This document shows, one piece after another, positions 5,428 to 9,285 of a DNA stretch of 9,285 nucleotides. Position numbers and translations under genes: made by a program. Source of the DNA: Candidatus Bipolaricaulota bacterium. GTDB taxonomy: Bacteria; Bipolaricaulota; Bipolaricaulia; Bipolaricaulales; Bipolaricaulaceae. Where the stretch lies: positions 1 to 9,285 of the forward strand of contig JAGGRX010000169.1 of the NCBI GenBank assembly GCA_021159405.1, read 5' to 3'. The stretch's first letter is position 1; every line of letters starts with the position of its first letter. The notes below the pieces were generated by a model. It ran no database searches and was not told where the DNA came from. It worked only from the letters and a program-made list of their open reading frames with translations.

Positions 5428-6854
5428 GGCCGCACCTTCCCCATAACGAGCGGGGAGCTGGGGTCCCGGAGGGGAACCTCCTCGGGCTCCACCCCGAGCT
5501 CCCGAGCCAGGATCTGGAGGATCCTGTCGGTGCAAAATCCCCCCTGGCAGCGGCCGAAGCCCGCCCGGGTGCGGAACTTCACCCCGTCGAGGCTCCGGGC
5601 CCCGCGACGGATCGCCTCCACGATCTCCCCTTCGGTCACCCGGTTGCAGAAGCAAACGATGCGGCCATAGCGGGGATCCTTGCGGATGAGCTCCTCCCAC
5701 TCCGCCTCGGATAGCTCCGCGACCCTGGGGATGCCCTTGCGGATCGGGTTGAAGGAGCCTCTTCGCGAGAGGGAAAGCTCCGAGGCCATCACCTCGCAGG
5801 CGAGCCACTTGGCGATGGCCGGGGCGGCGGTGAGCCCCGGGGAGCGCATGGCCGCCGCCTGGTAGAACCCCTTCACCACGGTCGGCCCCACCACGAAGTC
5901 CTCCTGGGGGGATTCCGGGCGCAGCCCGGCGAAGGTCTTGATCGCCTGGGAGAGGTCCACCCCGGGGACGAGGCGCCGTGCCCCCTCCACCACCCTCCGC
6001 AGGCCCTCGGGCGTGGTCTCAACGGCCTCCCGGGCCCCCCGAGGGAGGTCCTCCGCCGTGGGCCCAAGCAGCACCCCCCCGTCCACAGTGGGGAGGACCA
6101 GGATCCCTTTAGACTTCTCGGTGGGGGCGGGGAAGAGCACCGAGCGCACGAGCCCGGAGGCAGCCTTGTCAAGGAGGATGTACTCCCCCCGCCGGGGGAA
6201 GAGCACCGGCTCTTTAAGGCCGGCCATCTCGGCGATCCGGTCGGCGAAGAGGCCCGCCGCGTTCACCACCGCGTCCACAGGATATCTTCCCTTTCCGGTC
6301 ACCACCGCCTGCACCCGCCCGGCCCGGACCTCGATCCCGGTGACCTCCTCGGCGAGGTGGAGCTTAAGACCGTTTGCGACGGCGTTCTCCACGGCGGCGA
6401 TGGCCACAGTCCAGGGCTCGGTGATCCCCACCGTGGGGGACCAAAGCCCGGCCCGCACCTCCGGGTTCACGTGCGGCTCCCGGGCCAGCACCTCCTCCCG
6501 GGAATGGATCTCAAGACCAGGAACGCCGTTCTCCTCACCTTGGGCCTGAAGCTCCCTCAGTACCGCAAGCTCCTCCTCGCCAAAGGCGAGGACATAGGCG
6601 CCGACCCTGCGGAAGGGAACATCGAGCTCCCGGCAGAGCCCTTCGTACATCGCGTTCCCCGGCGCGCAAAACCGGGCCCGCACGGTGTCGGGCGCCTCGT
6701 GGAAGCCGCCGTGGACGATCGCCGAGTTGGCCTTGGTCACCCCCCAGCCGACATCGGCCTCCCGCTCGAACAGCAGGACATCGGCCTCGTAGCGCGTTAG
6801 CTCCCGGGCGATGAGGGCCCCCACGGCGCCGGCCCCGATGACCGCGATCCTCAT
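5424..6854 (-). CDS. glpA: GlpA-type FAD-dependent glycerol-3-phosphate dehydrogenase with C-terminal [2Fe-2S] domain
   Basis: It is predicted to oxidise sn-glycerol-3-phosphate to dihydroxyacetone phosphate, reducing FAD. The 476 residues have a DAO fold with the FAD-binding GAGAVG (7-12), acidic Glu30, and NSAIVHGGFH (about 43-52). Residues 401-450 form a BFD-like ferredoxin domain with Cys401, Cys403, Cys436 and Cys441 (CFC and CQGGFC), expected to hold a [2Fe-2S] cluster. The GlpA architecture, without a long membrane helix, suggests a soluble or peripherally attached complex. ATG at 6852-6854 overlaps the glpK stop as ATGA and has AAGGAG five bases upstream. The oxidoreductase and DUF1667 genes follow directly. 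Related DAO proteins such as 2-hydroxyglutarate oxidases share the fold, but linkage to glpK strongly favours glycerol-3-phosphate as substrate. The natural electron acceptor is not evident. Confidence 0.88.
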   Translation of the reverse strand: MRIAVIGAGAVGALIARELTRYEADVLLFEREADVGWGVTKANSAIVHGGFHEAPDTVRARFCAPGNAMYEGLCRELDVPFRRVGAYVLAFGEEELAVLRELQAQGEENGVPGLEIHSREEVLAREPHVNPEVRAGLWSPTVGITEPWTVAIAAVENAVANGLKLHLAEEVTGIEVRAGRVQAVVTGKGRYPVDAVVNAAGLFADRIAEMAGLKEPVLFPRRGEYILLDKAASGLVRSVLFPAPTEKSKGILVLPTVDGGVLLGPTAEDLPRGAREAVETTPEGLRRVVEGARRLVPGVDLSQAIKTFAGLRPESPQEDFVVGPTVVKGFYQAAAMRSPGLTAAPAIAKWLACEVMASELSLSRRGSFNPIRKGIPRVAELSEAEWEELIRKDPRYGRIVCFCNRVTEGEIVEAIRRGARSLDGVKFRTRAGFGRCQGGFCTDRILQILARELGVEPEEVPLRDPSSPLVMGKVRP

Positions 6855-8356
6855 CCCGTCTCCTTGGCCCAGCCCATAGCCCGTGAAAGGGCCCTCCTCC
6901 AGCCGGAGAGGAGGCGTTCCCGCTCCTTTAGCGTCATGCGGGGCTCGAAGCGGCGCTCCACCCGCACGAGACTTTTGAGCTCGGACGGGTCCCAGAACCC
7001 CACCGCGAGCCCGGCGGCGAAGGCGGCCCCCAGGGCCGTGGTCTCAAGAACTTCCGGCCTCACCACCGGGATCCCCAAGACGTCAGCCTGGAAGGAACAC
7101 AGGAAGTCGTTCCTCGCCGCGCCTCCGTCCACCCTGAGCTCTGAGAGCGAAAGCCCGGCGTCGGCCTCCATGGCACGGAGCACGTCTTCGGTCTGATAGG
7201 CAATGGCCTCCAGTGCCGCCCGCACAAGGTGTGCCTTGGTAGTCCCCCGGGTGATCCCCAGGATCGCCCCCCGGGCGTAAGGGTCCCAGTGGGGCGCCCC
7301 CATGCCCACCAGGGCCGGAACGAAGTACACGCCCTCGTTTCCGGAAAGAGAGCGGGCGAGGGCCTCGGTCTCGGCGGCGTCCGCGATGATCCCCAAGCCG
7401 TCCCGCAACCACTGAATCGCCGCCCCGGCGACGAACACCGAGCCCTCCAGGGCATAGCGGACTTCTCCCTCGGTGGTGTAGGCCACGGTGGTGAGAAGCC
7501 CGTGGCGGGACTCCACCGGTCGGTCGCCGGTGTTAAGGAGCAGGAAGGCACCGGTTCCCCAAGTGACCTTGGCCTCTCCCGGGGAAAGGCAGGCCTGCCC
7601 GAACAGCGCCGCTTGCTGGTCCCCGAGGATCCCGGCGATCGGGACTTCGGTCCCAAAGATCTCTCTCTTTGTCCTCCCGAAGATCGAGATGCTGGGCCGC
7701 ACCTCGGGAAGACAGGCCCCAGGCACCGAAAAGAGCGAAAGGAGCTCTTCGTCCCAGCGGAGCTCGTGGATGTCGAACAGCATGGTGCGGGAGGCGTTGG
7801 TGTGGTCGGTGACGTGGACCCCGGCCAGGCGATGAAGGAGCCAGGAGTCCACCGTGCCGAAGCAGGCCTCCCCGGCTGCGGCCCGTGCCCTGAGGCCGGG
7901 GACGTTTCGGAGGAGCCACTCTAGTTTTGTGGCCGAAAAATACGGGTCAGGGGCGAGCCCGGTCTTGGCCCGGATGGCCGCCTCGTGCCCCCCCAAGCGG
8001 AGCTCCTCACACCGCGGGGCGGTGCGACGGTCCTGCCACACGATGGCCGGGGCAAGGGGCCTTCCGGTTTCCCGTTCCCAGATGATCGTCGTCTCCCGCT
8101 GGTTGGTGATCCCGATGGCGGCGAGCTGCCCTGGGCGGACCCCCCCTTCCGCGAGGGCCGTACGGATCACCTGGAGGGTCGCCTGGAACATGGCCTCTGG
8201 GTCCTGCTCCACCCAGCCCGGCCGGGGATAGGACAGGGGAAGCTCCCGGTAAGCAGAACACACCGGGTTGGCTTCTCGGTCGAAGACCACGAACCGAACC
8301 CCGGTCGTCCCCAAATCGATCGCACCTACATAGCTTCCGAAAGATCTCTCCCTCAT
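6851..8356 (-). CDS. glpK: Glycerol kinase
   Basis: It phosphorylates glycerol with ATP to sn-glycerol-3-phosphate in the cytoplasm, trapping it for catabolism. The 501-residue product has normal FGGY-kinase length. Motifs: DLGTTG (14-19), substrate-binding NQRETT (85-90), VWQDRRT (106-112), TVDSWLLHRL (168-177), NASRTMLFDIHELRWD (187-202), GDQQAALFGQ with catalytic Asp246, ATP-binding GTGAF (267-271), GMGAPHWDPYARG (351-363) and the late DGGAARND motif. The loop at residues 225-240 (IFGRTKREIFGTEVPI) lacks the HFYG histidine phosphorylated by HPr in Gram-positive enzymes, and also the GGKGGTR fructose-bisphosphate loop of E. coli GlpK. The usual allosteric controls are therefore not apparent. 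A promoter lies just upstream, and the AAGGA before the ATG is only three bases away. It is the first gene of the four-gene operon. No glycerol facilitator gene is visible in the window. Confidence 0.96.
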   Translation of the reverse strand: MRERSFGSYVGAIDLGTTGVRFVVFDREANPVCSAYRELPLSYPRPGWVEQDPEAMFQATLQVIRTALAEGGVRPGQLAAIGITNQRETTIIWERETGRPLAPAIVWQDRRTAPRCEELRLGGHEAAIRAKTGLAPDPYFSATKLEWLLRNVPGLRARAAAGEACFGTVDSWLLHRLAGVHVTDHTNASRTMLFDIHELRWDEELLSLFSVPGACLPEVRPSISIFGRTKREIFGTEVPIAGILGDQQAALFGQACLSPGEAKVTWGTGAFLLLNTGDRPVESRHGLLTTVAYTTEGEVRYALEGSVFVAGAAIQWLRDGLGIIADAAETEALARSLSGNEGVYFVPALVGMGAPHWDPYARGAILGITRGTTKAHLVRAALEAIAYQTEDVLRAMEADAGLSLSELRVDGGAARNDFLCSFQADVLGIPVVRPEVLETTALGAAFAAGLAVGFWDPSELKSLVRVERRFEPRMTLKERERLLSGWRRALSRAMGWAKETG

Positions 8357-8386
8357 CTTTCCTTGCGTTTCTTTGCGATACTTGCC

Positions 8387-8415
8387 ATTTTATTGCGTCT
8401 TGCTCCTTGAGGCAA
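8387..8415 (-). promoter_or_regulatory. Predicted sigma70-like promoter of the glpK operon
   Basis: On the minus strand TTGCCT (-35, 8410-8415) and TAAAAT (-10, 8387-8392, 5/6 to consensus) are separated by exactly 17 bases. Transcription would start near 8380, giving a leader of about 24 bases before the glpK ATG. The element lies in the most AT-rich patch of this part of the window, directly after the stop of the small 34-codon ORF. Three exact TTGCG words (plus strand, at 8363, 8373 and 8393) surround it and could be part of an operator. Confidence 0.6.
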
Positions 8416-8418
8416 GTG

Positions 8419-8523
8419 TTAGAACGGGTAGCCGGTGAGGCCGAGTTCCTCCTGCATGAGCCTGTAGGTAAACTGCCTAAGCATCTCCACCAGGACGCAG
8501 ATCATCTCCTCGTTCAATCCCAC
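8419..8523 (-). CDS. Small conserved-looking hypothetical protein, 34 residues
   Basis: A short open frame begins with GTG immediately after the HAD phosphatase TGA, in the same frame, and ends in TAA just before the glpK promoter. Its composition is strongly coding-like for a GC-rich genome. By my count GC is about 56% at codon position 1, 26% at position 2 and 88% at position 3. The peptide has a likely amphipathic helix, EEMICVLVEMLRQFTYRLMQ, and ends in GLTGYPF. GAGGGGG lies just before the GTG. A TTG two codons later and an ATG six codons later are alternative starts. I do not recognise a family. It could be co-transcribed with the phosphatase gene. A less likely option is TGA readthrough extending the phosphatase. 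Confidence 0.6.
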   Translation of the reverse strand: MGLNEEMICVLVEMLRQFTYRLMQEELGLTGYPF

Positions 8524-9285
8524 TCACCCCCTCATCCTCTCGTCCAAGGTGGGGAGCTCCGCCACGCTTTCGATCACGTAATCGGGCTGAACCCGTGCGG
8601 TGGTGAGGTCCCCCCGGGAGCTCACCCCACTCAAGGTGAGGATCGCAACGAGTCCGTTCTCCTTTGCCATCACGACGTCCGTCTCCAGGCGATCCCCCAC
8701 CATGGCGCACCGGTCCGCCGGGAGCGAGAGCACCTCCAGCGCAGCCTCCACCATGTACCGGGAGGGCTTGCCCACCACCACCTCCACCTTCCGGCCGGTC
8801 GTCGCCTCCAGCGCGGCGATGACCCCGGCGGCGTCGGGGATCTCGCCGTCCTCCACAGGACAGGTGCGGTCGGGGTTGGTGGCGAGGAAGTGTGCCCCCC
8901 GCTTTAGGGCCTGGAAGGCGATGTTGAGTTTCCGGTAGGTGAGAGTGCGGTCGAAGGCGGCGATCACGTACTCGATCTCCTCCGGGTCTTCAGTGAGGAT
9001 CAAGCCCGCCCGACGGAGCTCCGCGAGGAGGGGCTCTTCCCCGATGGCGAACACCTTGGCCCCCGGGGCCCTGCGGGCGAGGTACCGGGCGAGGACGTAG
9101 GAGGAGTTGATCACGTCCTCCTCGCGCGTCGGGATCCCCAGGCGCGTCAGCTTCTCAGCGTAGTCCCGGCGGGAGTAGAGGGGCTTATTGGAGAGGAACA
9201 CGATCCTCCGCCCCCGGGACTTGAGCTCGGCGATGGCCCGATCCGCCCCTGGGATGAGCCGATCCCCTCGGTAGACGGTGCCATC
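8524..9285 (-). CDS. HAD superfamily class IIA phosphatase (NagD/AraL-like), 5' end beyond the window
   Basis: This is a phosphatase of the HAD-IIA family, which hydrolyses small sugar or glycerol-type phosphates and related metabolites. The visible 253 residues start at DGTVYRG, the second half of motif I, so the nucleophilic Asp lies just outside the window. Motif II is FLSNKP (30-35). The C2 cap carries the family-typical ATNPDRTCPVEDGEIP. The motif III lysine is in GKPSRYM (about Lys173), and motif IV is MVGDRLETDV (about 195-204). About ten residues are missing at the N-terminus and the C-terminus looks complete. It lies upstream of the glycerol operon on the same strand. A role as glycerol-3-phosphate or phosphoglycolate phosphatase is possible but not shown. 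Substrate specificity of this family cannot be read from motifs. Confidence 0.88.
   Translation of the reverse strand, partial: DGTVYRGDRLIPGADRAIAELKSRGRRIVFLSNKPLYSRRDYAEKLTRLGIPTREEDVINSSYVLARYLARRAPGAKVFAIGEEPLLAELRRAGLILTEDPEEIEYVIAAFDRTLTYRKLNIAFQALKRGAHFLATNPDRTCPVEDGEIPDAAGVIAALEATTGRKVEVVVGKPSRYMVEAALEVLSLPADRCAMVGDRLETDVVMAKENGLVAILTLSGVSSRGDLTTARVQPDYVIESVAELPTLDERMRG

Noticed and set aside
5428..5808. Upstream extension of the FAD oxidoreductase frame into the glpA gene
   Set aside because: The extra residues show shadow composition and precede the clear Rossmann start. GTG at 5425-5427 overlaps the glpA stop in the same manner as the other operon junctions.
7229..7924. 231-codon plus-strand open frame inside glpK
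   Set aside because: It is opposite well-conserved glycerol kinase motifs and has no recognisable domain.
8477..8527. Alternative GTGA-overlapping small frame after the HAD phosphatase
   Set aside because: It has 16 codons, a composition unlike coding sequence, and conflicts with the 34-codon frame, whose codon-position GC bias is far stronger.
1..9285. tRNA, rRNA, CRISPR arrays, insertion sequences or a new defence system
   Set aside because: Reading through both strands I saw no repeat-spacer pattern, transposase motif, terminal inverted repeat or RNA-gene signature. All sizeable frames resolve to housekeeping transport and glycerol metabolism.

Overview
The window is a compact, GC-rich bacterial segment with almost no non-coding DNA. 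No stretch longer than about 110 bases lacks a gene. I see no tRNA, rRNA, CRISPR array or mobile element. The organism cannot be named from the sequence. A three-gene oxidoreductase set (GlpA, a single-cysteine FAD/NAD oxidoreductase and DUF1667) next to glpK is, from memory, the arrangement in Thermotoga and in various anaerobic Firmicutes. With this GC content, a thermophilic or anaerobic deep-branching bacterium is my guess (Bipolaricaulota-like lineages would fit), held with low confidence.

Left part (1-3100). After the tail of a probable plus-strand gene (1-48) comes a minus-strand metal operon. Transcription order is a Fur-family regulator, a TroA/ZnuA-type metal-binding protein, an ABC ATPase and an ABC permease. 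Each gene overlaps the next, by 11, 11 and 17 bases. A 7-1-7 dyad resembling a Fur box (3085-3099) covers the predicted -10 element of this operon. This suggests that the regulator controls its own transporter, probably for zinc or possibly manganese.

Middle (3101-3807). A single plus-strand gene encodes a DUF47/COG1392 protein, a distant PhoU relative. It diverges from the metal operon. An extended -10 motif for it lies inside the same Fur-like dyad. Its 3' end overlaps the 3' end of the DUF1667 gene by 26 bases, antisense.

Right part (3782-9285). A minus-strand glycerol operon runs glpK, glpA, FAD/NAD oxidoreductase, DUF1667. It is joined by three successive 4-base stop/start overlaps (ATGA, GTGA, GTGA). 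Glycerol kinase makes glycerol-3-phosphate. The GlpA-type flavoprotein should oxidise it to dihydroxyacetone phosphate. The oxidoreductase and the small four-cysteine DUF1667 protein probably carry the electrons onward, replacing the GlpB and GlpC subunits of enterobacteria. Upstream of glpK lie a good sigma70-like promoter, a 34-codon gene with strong coding composition, and the 3' part of a NagD/AraL-type HAD phosphatase gene that runs off the window.

The most interesting items are the GlpA/FAD/DUF1667 module, the unannotated 34-residue ORF and the shared Fur-like operator between the metal operon and the DUF47 gene.
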